From: Patescibacteria group bacterium
GTDB taxonomy: Bacteria > Patescibacteriota > Gracilibacteria > UBA1369 > PNNO01
Direction: 5' to 3'
NCBI GenBank assembly: GCA_024275695.1
Contig: JAJRYP010000004.1
Location: 1 to 5,182 of the forward strand
Length of the DNA: 5,182 bases
The translations under genes were made by a program, and so were the position numbers. This document shows positions 5,175 through 5,182 of this stretch, one piece after another (positions within the stretch are counted from its first letter, which is position 1; every line of letters starts with the position of its first letter). The notes under the pieces are model-generated. The model saw nothing but the letters and a program-made list of their open reading frames with translations, searched no databases and was not told the origin of the DNA.

Positions 5175-5182
5175 CACAATCG
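5155..5182 (+). CDS. N-terminal codons of a probable transposase/integrase (runs off the window)
   Basis: ATG at 5155 opens the frame MNISHITTI, which stays open to the right edge. An in-frame ATG at 5143 would add MNIT. Neither has an SD. The first residues faintly recall integrase-type transposases of insertion elements, but nine residues cannot settle identity. The main support is position: just inside the repeats at the proposed element end and after a TATAAT box. Confidence 0.35.

Larger units (their letters stand above)
5038..5182 (+). mobile_element. End of an insertion sequence (partial, continues past the window)
   Basis: The stretch begins with TGTTAGTCTTGTCC exactly where the dehydrogenase frame fails. 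It then carries two perfect 15-bp direct repeats, a TATAAT box inside a 9-bp inverted repeat, and an ORF start running outward into the unseen region. A 5'-TG end, repeated short motifs just inside it, and a transposase frame beginning about 120 bp in are typical layout for elements with DDE integrases (IS3/IS481-like). The family assignment comes only from layout and a vague likeness of the first residues. The exact end could differ by a few bases, and the target-site duplication cannot be checked because the far end is missing. Confidence 0.55.

Overview
The window is AT-rich bacterial chromosomal DNA carrying six protein-coding genes or gene fragments and, at the right edge, what looks like the end of an insertion sequence. 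TGA and TAA both end reading frames at sensible family C-termini, so the genetic code looks standard. Good Shine-Dalgarno sites at normal spacing are scarce. The style of the genes (short, tightly packed, an eIF-2B-like protein, a polyprenyl-phosphate-type GT2) would suit a candidate-phylum (Patescibacteria-like) bacterium, but this is only a weak inference from memory.

Left block (2-2223, minus strand): an ArsB/NhaD-type ion permease is followed after 2 nt by a 76-residue ORF and then, 30 nt on, by a 220-residue ORF. The two small ORFs look like the N-terminal helical domain and the C-terminal Rossmann-like domain of one eIF-2B-family protein. They lie in the same frame and are separated by a single TAA. 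This is either a nonsense mutation or a genuine two-piece gene, with a GGAGG placed just after the stop.

Intergenic 2224-2450 holds divergent start regions. On the plus strand there is an extended -10 (TGATATAAT) with a short inverted repeat over it, followed by a roughly 65-nt leader that can fold the only SD-like motif into a hairpin.

Middle and right (2451-5037): a family 2 glycosyltransferase (plus strand) runs tail to tail into a UDP-glucuronate decarboxylase (UDP-xylose synthase type), overlapping it by 18 nt. The decarboxylase is preceded by the C-terminal two-thirds of UDP-glucose 6-dehydrogenase, 10 nt away. Together these two enzymes would convert UDP-glucose to UDP-glucuronate and then UDP-xylose for surface glycan synthesis. 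The glycosyltransferase lacks the second Asp of the usual DxD motif.

Right edge (5038-5182): the dehydrogenase lacks its whole N-terminal NAD-binding domain. Its reading frame breaks where non-coding DNA begins with TGT, contains two perfect 15-bp direct repeats, a 9-bp inverted repeat around a TATAAT box, and the first codons of an outward-running ORF. I read this as an insertion sequence that has interrupted the dehydrogenase gene; most of the element lies outside the window.
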